This document shows positions 25,456-36,004 of a stretch of DNA of 64,000 nt, piece by piece (within the stretch, counting starts at the first letter, position 1; each line of letters begins with the position of its first letter). The notes below the pieces were generated by a model. It was not told the origin of the DNA and searched no databases. It worked only from the letters and a program-made list of their open reading frames with translations. The stretch is from the NCBI GenBank assembly GCA_941918925.1, contig OW799233.1, positions 110,791,833 through 110,855,832 on the forward strand. The letters run 5' to 3'. This stretch comes from Phyto melanocephala. Lineage: Eukaryota; Arthropoda; Insecta; Diptera; Rhinophoridae. Made by a program: the position numbers and the translations under genes.

Positions 25456-26437
25456 AAAAGTGAAACTCTGTGTGTGTGTGTGTGTGTGTTAGCTATAGAC
25501 TCCGAAACTGTAAAACCGATCGGGCTCAAACTTTGGTAAGTTGTTGTACACATACCAGGGAGTGTTTATGGGTGAAAAAAAGTGGGCGGAGCTACGCCCA
25601 TAAAAAATTAGTTATCATTTTAAGCTACTTGCACTTGACCGATTTTTCTGAAACTTTGCACACATATCGAGCTGTCATGACTAAATAATTTCGTGATAAG
25701 AAAAGTGGGCGGGGCCACGCCCCTAAAAATGTTTTAATTTTGAGGTACTTGCACTGGACCGATTTTTCTGAAACTTTGCACACATATCGAGCTGTCATGA
25801 CTAAATAATTTCGTGATTAGAAAAGTGGGCGGGGCCACGCCCATAAAAAAGTTTTAATTTTGAGGTACTTGCACTGGACTGATTTTTCTGAAACTTTGCA
25901 CACATATTGAGCTGTCATGACTTTATAATTTTGTGATTAGAAAAGTGGGCAGGACCACGCCCATAAAAAAAGTTTATAATTTTGAGGTACTTGCACCAGA
26001 CCGATTTTTCTGAAGCTTTGCACACATATCGAGCTGTCATGACTTAATAATTTCGTGACTAGAAAAGTGGGCAGTGCCACGCCCATAAAAAAAGGTATCA
26101 TTTTGAGGTACTTGCACTGGACCGATTATTTTGAAACTTTGCGCACATATTGAGCTGTCATGACTTTACAATTTCGTGATTATAAAATTGGGCAGTGCCA
26201 CGCCCATAAAAAAAAGTTATAATTTTCAGCTACTTGAACTTCACCAATTTTCCTGAAACTTTGCACACACATATTGAATTGTCATGACTTTACAATTTCT
26301 TGATTAGAAAAGTGGGCAGTGCCACGCCCATTTCAAAAAATTTAAATTTTTAGCTTTTTACACTTAATATTCAATTAAAATTCAGAATGCATTTTTTTTC
26401 ATTAAGGGGCGTAGCAACGCGCGCCGGGCTTTTCTAG
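25456..26437 (+). mobile_element. Helitron-like element with about seven internal ~120-bp repeats
   Basis: It starts AAAAGTGAAACTCTGTG(TG)n and ends in a GC-rich hairpin region (GCGTAGCAACGCGCG) followed by TTTTCTAG before T, which suits a Helitron 3' end (CTRR). Between the ends are tandem ~120-bp units containing the CGATTTTTCTGAAACTTTGC and GTGGGCRGKGCCACGCCCAT motifs. No RepHel protein is present; it is non-autonomous. Confidence 0.6.
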
Positions 26438-27074
26438 TAATATATATTAGGAAAAAATCGTGTTTTCCCGGGATTTTTAAAATAAATCCCGTGATCGAAA
26501 TTTCGAGTATGGCATCCCTAATATATACTAACATACATTTCGGTGTTAACTGGTAAAATAAAGGCCCATTTAAGCAGTGAAAAAAATTGTAATGGACGTA
26601 AAGAAAAAACTCTTAATGATTGATATGGCATTTAAGACGATTTTTGTGTATATACACTGTCGCTCATTTGAATAGGTTTACAAATTTTTTAATTTTTATT
26701 TAAATTTTTCTTGATAAAAACTGAAATTGAAAGATCTTTTTTATGCAAATAGTTAAAAATATGAAAGCTGGTAGTACAATAAATAGTTTTCGCTAATTTT
26801 TGGTTTTTTTTTACAGCAAAAACACATATAATTTTTAGCTCACCTAATGAAGGTTCATTGTGAATAAAAACAGCTTACCTTTAACAACGGCGAAATTTTC
26901 TTTAAATTTTTGGTGTTTGTAAATATATGCAGGGTATACTTATACAGGTGGCGGTGCCTGCCCAGCTAATTATTTTTTTGTGAGCCAATGTTTGTTAAAC
27001 TCCATATAAAAAAAAAGAGAGACAAAAATTGCTCTCCTTTACGCTATCACCTTATGTAATTACACCATGAATAT

Positions 27075-27775
27075 ATGCAATATTTTCTTAATTTATTTCT
27101 CTTAAGGGCAAGTAAGCTATTATCTGTTAAGGAAATCGATAAAATTAAAGCGATTTCAGAGTCTGTCCTAAGCCGTAGGAAAATTGCAAAGAAATTGCGC
27201 GAAATCAAAAGGGCAAAGGTTTTTGTTCTCTATTGTATTTTTTATCATTTAATTTACAATCCGTTTTTCAAATCTCTTTAGCAATTTTAAAAAAGAGGGG
27301 ACTTATTTCGGAATGAACATCAAAGGTCGTTCACATTGGGTATAAGAGGTACCTTTAATTCCAGCGGTCTCCAGTCGTCTACACAGCTGTTTGCGTGGGG
27401 ACAATATCATACTTTGAAACTTGTGTGTTTACATTTTTTTACAAAAACAAACGACAATATTTATAAAGCTATAATTGAAATGGTATATCCACATTTCTCT
27501 ACGGTCTTTATACCGATTCCATTTATTTTTAAATAATAGCAAGCCTCGATCCATATAGCAGGGGCTATAGAATAATGGACTTAAAGTTTAAAAGTTTGTA
27601 TTTTGGAGTGGCCTTCGTATTCTCCTGATCTGATCTCCTGATGTTAGAAAAAATGTATGAGTCGAGAAGACATTATGAAATTAGAGAAGCCCTAATAGAA
27701 GGATTAAAAAAAACTGTGGATGATTCAATTCCAAATCAAATTTTTGAAGTTATATCAAATATAGAAGGTTCTACT
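27075..27775 (+). pseudogene. Tc1/mariner-type transposase remnant
   Basis: The N-terminal helix-turn-helix is readable as LLSVKEIDKIKAISESVL followed by SRRKIAKKLREI. The catalytic-region hallmark appears further on as WPSYSPDL (about 27607-27635), followed by a C-terminal helix-rich stretch (EALIEGLKKTVDDSIPNQIF). These pieces lie in different frames with several stops between them, so the gene is dead. Confidence 0.62.
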
Positions 27776-27874
27776 TAGTATTACATCTGTATTAAAATGT
27801 TATAGGAAGTCTTTTAAAATAAATCAAAATTCATAAAAGTAATTTTTTCTAGTTGTTTTATAGTAGACGAAAAA

Positions 27875-28555
27875 ATCCCAGCAAGAACTGGGTAATGACT
27901 TGCTCTTACTTAACAACATACTTTTTAATGACTATTGTATATCGTTTGTCTTACCAAGAAGTGTTTTAGTAATTACTTGATTTATAATGTGATACATAAG
28001 AACTAATTTTTCCAACCTTTGCTTAGAATTTCTTATTGCTAAATTTGTTCGAAGCCATTCAAATACATAACTTTTCATAATTCTCATATAGTTTAACAAA
28101 CTTAAGAGTATAAGTAATAATGTTTTTTAAAGTAGCGGCAAAGCAGTTTATTAACGAAATTTATACTGATTTTTGAATTTTAAACTAACGTATCGTAAAA
28201 TAATCAAATCGAATTTTCACCCTAAAAGGAACCGAAGGACTTGTGCAAGTCCATAATATTAAGGTGATATTTAGGTTACTAAAGTCAAATACTTATTTAT
28301 TGCTATAAAAGTTAGTAATTATTTAAGTCTCAATTTTTAAGCGAGTGCAATTAGTACTTATCCGAGTCACTATTTGTAAACGGGGGTGGTAAGTACTTAT
28401 TTAAAGTCCTATTTGTAAGCGAGCATGGTAAGTACTTGCCTTCATTGATATCACTGTGTTAAAATAATGGCTTTAGATACCAAATTTTAAGTAGTGAAGT
28501 AATGTTTTTTAGTGCATTCAACTTATTATTTCGCTATAAGAATTTTTGCTGGGAT
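27875..28555. mobile_element. TIR element nested in the Tc1-like transposon
   Basis: ATCCCAGCAAGAA at the left and its inverse (TTTTTGCTGGGAT) at the right bound 681 bp. The interior repeats AAGTACTT-type motifs (for example near 28350, 28392 and 28432). No open frame was found. The target duplication is not clear. Confidence 0.5.
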
Positions 28556-29071
28556 AGTATTTTAAAAGTAAATAATAATTTAAAGTCAGCTTTTTATTAT
28601 TGCTGTCATTTTTGTCTCTATAATAGTGTAAAAATTAAATATTTTTTTATACAATATTACTAATTACCTTAATAATAAGGTAACTGTGAACCTATTCAAG
28701 TAACTGTTAGTGTATATAGTAAATGAGTTGGGGGTATTTTTTATTTGTATGCGTTATTCATTTTTTGCAAAATTTTACACGTGTTCGTAAGGACTTGTGT
28801 GTAAGAAAAATCATTAAACAAAAAGTTAAAGGTTGGAGTTCGAAAAAAAATATTAACCAACAAATTAATGCATCAGGAAATTGGTGTCACTTATAATGAT
28901 TAAACTTAAGCAGGAAAACTGAATCTGTGAGTTAAAAGGGAAATTTAAGTGTTAATTTTATCTTTATTTATTTGTGAGATGTCTTCGCTTCGAAAAGTAT
29001 GGAAAAAGCATTCTTGATTTTAAATATAAATTATTTTTTTATTACAATGAGTAAACAGACAAGACTGTTTC

Positions 29072-30453
29072 CAAGAATGATTAAATAAAGATTACGCCTT
29101 GCGCATGATTTACCGTTAGATGACGTAGTAATCCCCTCGCAAAGGTTACCAAGTATGTATCATATGTAAAGTTTATAATTTCTTACAAAAAATGTATGTA
29201 TTTTGTAATAGTAGGCAGCCCTGTAATTAATTTACTCAGAGAGTTTTAAAAAAAAAGTATTACAACGGTGCTTAACAAAAAACGAATTTCGTGTCATATT
29301 TTATAATAAATACATATAAATAATATTAATAATATTAAAACTATATTAAAAGTGTTTAAATTTGGTTGTTTAAAAGTTTCAAAACTAATAAAAACAGAAA
29401 ACAAAATAATGTGAAAAGAAAAGAAAGAGAGCAAATATGAAATGTGCAGTGGGCAAATGCAAACAAAGTAACAGCAAAAAAACAAGTGAGAAATTATATT
29501 AAAACCTAATAAATTGCGCATTTTTAATAAAACGTTTGTAATTTTAAAAGCTCGAAGCAAGTTGTTGGTAATATTTTGCAAACGAGTGAAGCCTGTAAAT
29601 GTGGATAAAGAAAAAAATTGTGCTTTACATTTTAAGCAAGAAGTTTTTGAAAGAAACTTGATATTTGAAATGGGTAAGTTAAAACAAAATTAATTCTTGC
29701 AGTACATTACTAAGGCATTATGAAAAGAATTTAATAAACGGCGTGCAAAAATTTTAAAATCCCATGCAGTTTCGTTTTTAGACACTAGTGCTATTGAATG
29801 TGAAACGAAAACTTCTAATGAAACTGAAGTTGCAAATGTATATGAAGGACTACGTGAAACTGAAAAGCAAAATGATATTCCAAATAGTTTTGAAGAAACA
29901 TTGGTCGCGGAAAATGCTCCAAGGCCGACTGATATTGAAGAAGATCGCTTCTAAACTTACACCATATTTTTCAAATTAAATGGTAACAAATTATTACTTT
30001 CAAGCGGATATTTACAAAAGCATTTGTTGGAAGCCAAAGAAATTGAAGCCAGTGAATACGTCAAAAAAAACTTTTTTTTAGGTGTCGAATGTATTTTAGA
30101 ATTAGGAAACTAAATGTCGAAATCGCTTAAAATACTTATAAGCGAAAAAAAAATTTGATAAAATAACAAAATGAAATGAATTCTACACCTAATATAATAG
30201 TTAAATATTGTAATAAAAATAATGAAAATATATACATATGTATATATATAAAGAATTTATTTGCTTTCAAAACATTTAGTTAGAAAAATAACAATTTGTC
30301 CCACTGTTATGTTTTTACACAACCATTATTAGTTATACAACTGAATTTTATTAGCCAATCAGAACACAGCTTGAGTGACGTCAGAATTCCTACATGCGCA
30401 GAAATGTTTTTTTAGGGCTGCGTGATGGCGTAATCTTTATTTAATCATTCTTG
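29072..30453 (+). mobile_element. P-like (THAP-domain) DNA transposon, internally deleted
   Basis: The element is bounded by perfect 27-bp terminal inverted repeats (29072-29098 and 30427-30453, beginning CAAGAATGATTAAATAAAG) and an exact 8-bp target duplication ACTGTTTC (29064-29071, 30454-30461). Inside, on the + strand, MKCAVGKC (from 29437) and the downstream NCALHFKQEVFERNL (about 29616-29660) give the C-x4-C and C-x2-H parts of a THAP zinc finger, separated by in-frame stops. A good donor GTAAGT follows at 29674. A second open stretch at about 29738-29955 is acidic and begins with RRAKILKSHAVSFL, like a THAP tail. P elements have an N-terminal THAP domain and make 8-bp duplications. At 1.38 kb it is too short for a whole transposase, so it is a non-autonomous remnant. 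Confidence 0.78.
29437..29955 (+). pseudogene. Broken THAP-domain transposase fragment
   Basis: This is the coding remnant inside the P-like element. The THAP motif is split over at least two frames with TAA/TGA codons at about 29482-29575. The C-x2-H-F signature is intact. The catalytic part of a P transposase (GTP-binding and RNase-H-like regions) is not visible; only a short open stretch at about 29983-30112 with no known domain remains before the right end. Confidence 0.65.
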
Positions 30454-30802
30454 ACTGTTTCTATCTGTGCTGGAATATTTCCATTAATTAAACTAAATAC
30501 TTAATTTAAATACTTGAAATATGTAGCAATTGTGTGCATATTTATATGTAAATTAAAGTTTAGCTATTAATGTTAAAATTTAATAAAATATTGTTTTAGT
30601 TTGGAAATTAACAAATATTATAACATGCTGTACAAATAATTCCAGATATTATTTTCGTAAATTTATTATAAATCATTTGTACGCTGGCTTCAGTTAATTT
30701 TTCTAATATTAGACTTCCTAAAACATTTATTGAATTAAATTTGATTGTAATCAATTCAGAATATTGAAACGGAGAATACGAACATGAATAAAAATGTCAT
30801 TT

Positions 30803-31698
30803 ACCCTACATTTACACATGATAGTACTTTCATGAAATTTCTGTATACGTACGTATTATAAATAAAAATTTCAATAAAATAAACCACTTTCATGAAAATT
30901 TCTTGTTCGTTTACACAGGAAAGTAAAACTTCATTTTAAAAATGTCGTTGAAGCGTAGAGTCGCTATACATTGTACATTGATGCACTTAACTTGCCTTCA
31001 TCTTTTTACTACCATTTGAGTTAAGGCTATAATAATACACGGCATATTTTTTACATCTGACTTCAAAATTTGTGAGACGAATGTAAATCTACATGTTTGT
31101 CAAAATTGTACTTTTACGCTGACTGCTTTGCAGCAGCAGCAGAGATTTCTGCCAACGTCTGATGTCACATGTTTTGACAGAAGAAAATAGAGCGCACTCT
31201 AATTAAAATTTTGTCAAATGTCTCAACACATGTTTTTTTACAGAAGAAATGTTTTAAAGGTAACACACGACATGTTTGTATTAGCAGTGGAGAAATCGAC
31301 AAGTCAGATGTAAAAAAACATTCCGTGTATCAGCTCCTTTACCAAGAATATTTTATACACAAATTTAAAAGGCATTAGTTGAAAAAAATTATTTTTGTTA
31401 ATTTTTAATAAAATTATTGTTTTAAAAATTCATCTATTGTCTTTTTTATGTATATTAATAAAAACAAGTTTTATTTACAATTATAATTTTACCACAATCC
31501 CTTTAATTTGTATAAGTGTTATTAGTAGGCAACAGTGTTTACCTATTTGTCACTTTACTTTCTTGAAAACGTAAAAAAGTAATGCTTTGAAAATATCGTT
31601 GAAATCTAAATGGAAAGTAAATAAAATGTGTATGTGTCAGTGAAGAAGTGTGAGTGTATTTCTAATTTCAGGCGTTTACTTTCATGTGTAAATCTGGG
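30803..31698. mobile_element. TIR element, AACCCAGATTTACACATGAA-type ends
   Basis: The left end ACCCTACATTTACACATGAT and the right end (inverse of AACCCAGATTTACACATGAA) bound about 0.9 kb. A subterminal TTTACACAGGAAAGTAAAAC copy lies near 30910. Another TIR element is nested at 31036-31329. Confidence 0.5.
31036..31329. mobile_element. Nested TIR element, TACACGGCATATTTTTTACA ends
   Basis: 294 bp bounded by TACACGGCATATTTTTTACA and the inverse of TACACGGAATGTTTTTTTAC; both continue into a CATCTGACTT motif. It lies within the larger TIR element 30803-31698. TA is the likely target site. Confidence 0.58.
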
Positions 31699-32940
31699 TT
31701 AATAAAAAAATACAAATTTAAAAATAAATACTAAGTATGATTCCCTAATTCTAATTTTTTTAATTAATAACAAAAATACTATTCAAAAAAATTCAAATAA
31801 GTTTATCGATAAAGAATGTTGATTCCATTCGGGTAATATCGGAACAGTTTTTCAATATTTTTAAATGATTACAATTTAATTTCATTTGATATATGTTTTA
31901 GAAATTTTAATAATAGAAAAATTAACTTAGGCCAGAATAAAAATGGTTTATATTAAATATAAGAATAAAAAGTTCGAATAAATATTAATTTTCAATGATT
32001 TTATTTTCCTTTCCTGAGAAATAATTTTTCCTTAAAATGTTTATAATTTCGCAAAATAAGTACATAAAATTTTTGCTTAAATCATTAGAATTGCTTATGG
32101 CAAGTAACTTAAATTATAAGCAGTTTTCGCAATTTAAAATTACACATATATGCGAAACTCCATTTTCTGTTATAAGTTTCATTGTTTTTTGTTAATTCCA
32201 TCGTTTTGTATGAAAAATAAACCAATTAATTGTCAAAGATAAACGTATTGAAAATTGCTTTTATGTTTGCGGAATGGTGTTCCTCATTTAACAATTTCAA
32301 GGTCAACTAGGGATACCGCAAGTTTTCCTACAAAATCAGTACTTTTTTAATGACTTTATTTGTCAAACTTTTATTTTTTCCTCTGACCGAAAGCGGAGTA
32401 CATACCACTTACATATTGTGCCGGTGCTATAAAGTCAATTTTAAATCCACTGGACCGCATGTTAAGAAAAAATATAGCAAATAAACAGTTACCATTACAA
32501 CAAAGCTATTCTAACCAAATTTCTCAAAAAACCTCAAAATAGAGAAAAGTAACAAAAACAATATTTTAGATTTTTTCTATATTCTGTATTAAGATATCAT
32601 ATCATATATAGGTCATCCTCCAGATATAAAAAGACACATATTAAATATATATGTCAAATTTTTTAACAAAAGTTGTTTAGGGATCTTGTCATCGTGATAT
32701 GATGTATACGACGTAGTAAAATAGTAGAGTCTTTTTGTGTCGACTTATTGTCTTTTTATATATTTTTCTGGATTCACATATCAACTAATATTTTACTCTA
32801 TTAATAATTTTTGAGATTTTATCTATAAATATTTATTTTAATTTTGTTTTGAATGTTAAATTTGTTTCAGCTGATTAGGTTTAAAATATCACACTTAAGC
32901 CGTTTTCTTTTCTGGGAAAAAAGGTTTCCGTTTTCTATTA
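31699..32940. other. Gene-free sequence in the 5' direction of the tolkin-like gene
   Basis: AT-rich; no exon-like reading with a signal peptide was found. The missing first exon of the tolkin-like gene could in principle lie here or anywhere upstream. Confidence 0.4.
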
Positions 32941-33710
32941 TTATACCCTTCACCTGTGGTGCACAAGGGTATATATAGCTTTGTCATTCCGTTTGTAATT
33001 TCTACAATTTTCATTTCCGAACCCATAAAGTATATATTTTCTGAAAGCTTATGAATAGAGGAGTCGATTAAGCCCTGACCGTCTGTCCGTCTGCCCGTCT
33101 GTCCGTGTGTTGGTTGAAATCAACTTTTAGAAGCAACTATATGTTCCTCAGATCTGTGTATGGTATCAATCTCTTGAAAATATCCAGGAATGAATCGCTA
33201 TTGAAATTCAGCACAATCGCCCCATAACTTTCTGAGATATGAGCAAAAAACCACGACCACCTCGTTTTTTTTTCACAATTACAACAACAACATACATACA
33301 TACATACATACATACATACATGTAAAAAACATACCAAACAAAAAAAATTAAAAAAAAAAAAAATATTAAAAATAAGAAAAAAATAATAAAAAAAACTAAA
33401 AAAAAAAAATTAAAAAAAAATTTAAAAACATTTTTTAAAAGTTTTTCTAAAAAAATTTTTTAAAAAAATTTAAAAAAAATTTAAAAAAAATATAAAAAAA
33501 ATAATAAAATATAAAAAATATATTAAATAAAATAAAATAAAATTTTTTTGGCTCAGCTGGGATTCGATGCCACATTTAGTCTAACCAGTATATACATATG
33601 TACGTATTTTATATGGGATGAATGGTGATACAAACAATTGTTATTGCATGACTACACGTTGTGAAGGGTATATAAGATTCGGCACGGCCGAATATAGCAC
33701 TGTTACTTGT
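32941..33710 (+). mobile_element. INE-1/DINE-like element
   Basis: Begins TTATACCCTTCACCTGTGGT and ends in the ATTCGGCACGGCCGAATATA hairpin followed by ACTTGT. The (GTCY)n run is at about 33080-33108, a CATA repeat at about 33292-33320 and an almost pure A/T tract at 33340-33545. It belongs to the same subtype as the copy at 48756 (CACCTGTGGTGCACAAGGG end). Confidence 0.8.
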
Positions 33711-34894
33711 TTTTTTATACAATCGGGTTTTTGGCGCAAAATAGGATTCTTGTCTAAGCTAAAGGTACTTAAAGGACCTACTGAATGATGACAAGGATTA
33801 TATTAAAAAAATGCGCAATATTTTATACTTATTTGAGTGAAACTCTTAAAATTCTAATACTTTTGGCATATGCATTTAATGCTATAGACTTCCACAAGAT
33901 CTTTAATTTGGTACCAAATTTGTCCACGAAAAGTAATCATCATATTCAACCCATTTCAAAACTAAAAGCAGAGAAAGTGAATATTTTTTTTTAGAAAAGA
34001 AACAGCCGTATTTTTCTAAGTTTTCAATATATAAAATTTCAATTGAGAATACTTTGGGAATTCACCCAAAGTCTATAAAGTAAATATCAGGTGTGCTCAT
34101 TATTCGCTCTAAAACGAATCTCGGGTTTTTTTTTTTAAATAAAGTATAGTTATAACACACCTATACATGTGTGAGAAATTTTTTTCTTTAGGTTAAATAC
34201 TATTAAGAATGGTTTTAAAATTACGTTTTAACATATTTCTCAAACTAATAATAACTTACATTGTCATGTAAAGGGTAACACTTCCTCTGCTCCGATCGCA
34301 TCGATTTTTGGCTGGAATAAGACAAATGAGATAAAATTGAATTACACAGAGTTATAAGGTTACAAATGTTATATTTTTTAATAGTCGAAACTCTTTTTTA
34401 AGTTTAATTGGAATGTTTATTAGATTTTAATACTGGCTTTTAAGTTTATATAATTTTTTTTTATATTTTCATTAATAAAAAAATTAATTTTATTTGTGAT
34501 AATGTAATAGTTTTCTAGACATCTCATAAAATATATTTTCTTTATATTGAAGGTGACACGCCCACTGATATTTTTCAACATTTTTATGCTCTATTATTCA
34601 AGTTGTTATTATAATATTAGAAACAAATTTTAAAGACTTTTGGATAAAACAGTACTCTATATATGCGGTAAAAACTATTAAATGTTTAATGGGAGGGGGT
34701 AACATAACCACTTTTAAGAAAAATATCCCTTAGAACCACTATTATGATTCATATATTATTTAAAAAAAAACTAAAAAAAATTTTTAATAAATTTAAAAAA
34801 TTGGAGTGGTCAATTTTCCTAATTTTGTTTACATGAAAAAACTAGCGAAACCGGCATGCTTACCAACGAAAGACATTTGATTTTTATTTATATA
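33711..34894. other. Gene-free AT-rich sequence
   Basis: A 69-codon frame at 33785-33994 has no recognisable domain. Nothing else supported. Confidence 0.45.
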
Positions 34895-35500
34895 CTAGAA
34901 AAGCCCGGCGCGCGTTGCTACTCCCCTTAATGAATAAAAATGCATTCTGAATATAAATTAAATATCAAGTGCAAAAAGCTAAAAATTATAACTTTTTTTA
35001 ATAAGAGTGGCACTGCCCACTTTTCTAATCACGAAACTGTATAGTCATGACAGCTCAATATGTGTGAAAAGTTTCAGAAAAATCTGTGAAGTGCAAGTAC
35101 CTCAAAATTATAACTTTTTTTATGGGCGTGTCCCTGCCCACTTTTATAATCACGCAATTATAAGGTCATGATAGCTCAATATGTGTGCAAAGTTTCAGAA
35201 AAATCGGTCCAGTGCAAGTACCTCAAAATTAAAAATTTTTTAGGGTCGTGGCCCCGCCCACTTTTCTTTTCTCGAAATTATTTAGTCATGATATGTGTGC
35301 AAAGTTTCAGAAAAATCGGTCAAGTGCAAGTAGCTAAAACTGATAACTAATTTTGTATGGGCGTGGCACCGCCCAATTTTTACCACCCATAAACACTCCC
35401 TGGAATGTATACAACAACTTGCCAAAGTTTGAGTCTGATCGGCTTAACGGTTTCGGAGTCTATAGCTAACACACACACAGACAGACAGAGTTTCACTTTT
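34895..35500 (-). mobile_element. Helitron-like element, reverse orientation
   Basis: Reverse copy of the same family: CTAGAAAAGCCCGGCGCGCG at the left, four or so tandem units, and GAGTTTCACTTTT at the right. It lies about 500 bp before the first visible tolkin-like exon, in its upstream intron or 5' region. Confidence 0.6.
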
Positions 35501-36004
35501 ATATATATAGATTAGATTAAGTAAACCTATTACTCTAGTCACATCTTTCGATTGACAGATAGGCATGAACGAAAAAAGTACAAGTTCGCTCCGAAGTAAT
35601 TACTTTTTGAAGATTTATATATAAAGATAATATACCTGGTAATTTAATTGAAAGAGTTATAAAGCATGGTTTTTGCACACATTTGCATCCAAATGTGTAA
35701 ATATTTGCAGTAAAGTGCGTAAAGATATTTAAAATTTATATTAAATTTATTTTAATTTTTAATTGAAAAATTATGTCGATTGAGAGACAAGCATTTAAGT
35801 AGTTAATTAAAATAAATATGTTGGCAGCTGATGAATGTATGCATATTTGAATATTAAATTTAATACATAGATACATTATATGTGCACTAAATACAAATGT
35901 ATGTAAAAGTATTAGTGTTTATGTACGCATATAGATTAGCGATAAAATTATTTTAAATTAAATTCTTTAATTACGTTTCTGTTTACTTAAATTATTATTT
36001 TTAG
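35501..36004 (+). other. Intron end before the first visible tolkin-like exon
   Basis: The acceptor TATTATTTTTAG ends at 36004, immediately before GAGGATTTATGGGTGAT. The sequence before it is AT-rich and non-coding. Confidence 0.75.

Larger units (their letters stand above)
24430..26520. mobile_element. Old hAT-like element holding three later insertions
   Basis: Ends TAAAGATGCCA (24430) and TGGCATCCCTA (26510-26520) form inverted repeats and are flanked by ATAGATAC / ATATATAC, a 7-of-8 match as expected for an aged 8-bp duplication. The short host-element arms carry CCCGGG/CCCG motifs. The middle is filled by an INE-1-like fragment, a 525-bp TIR element and a Helitron-like element, one after another. 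Confidence 0.6.
26655..28712 (+). mobile_element. Tc1-like transposon, decayed, with a nested insertion
   Basis: Imperfect terminal inverted repeats contain TTGAATAGGT near both ends (left from CACTGTCGCTCATTTGAATA at 26655, right ending at 28712), flanked by TA on each side. Fly Tc1-like elements commonly have ends of this type. The transposase remnant lies at 27075-27775. A separate TIR element (27875-28555) sits inside the right half. Confidence 0.62.
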
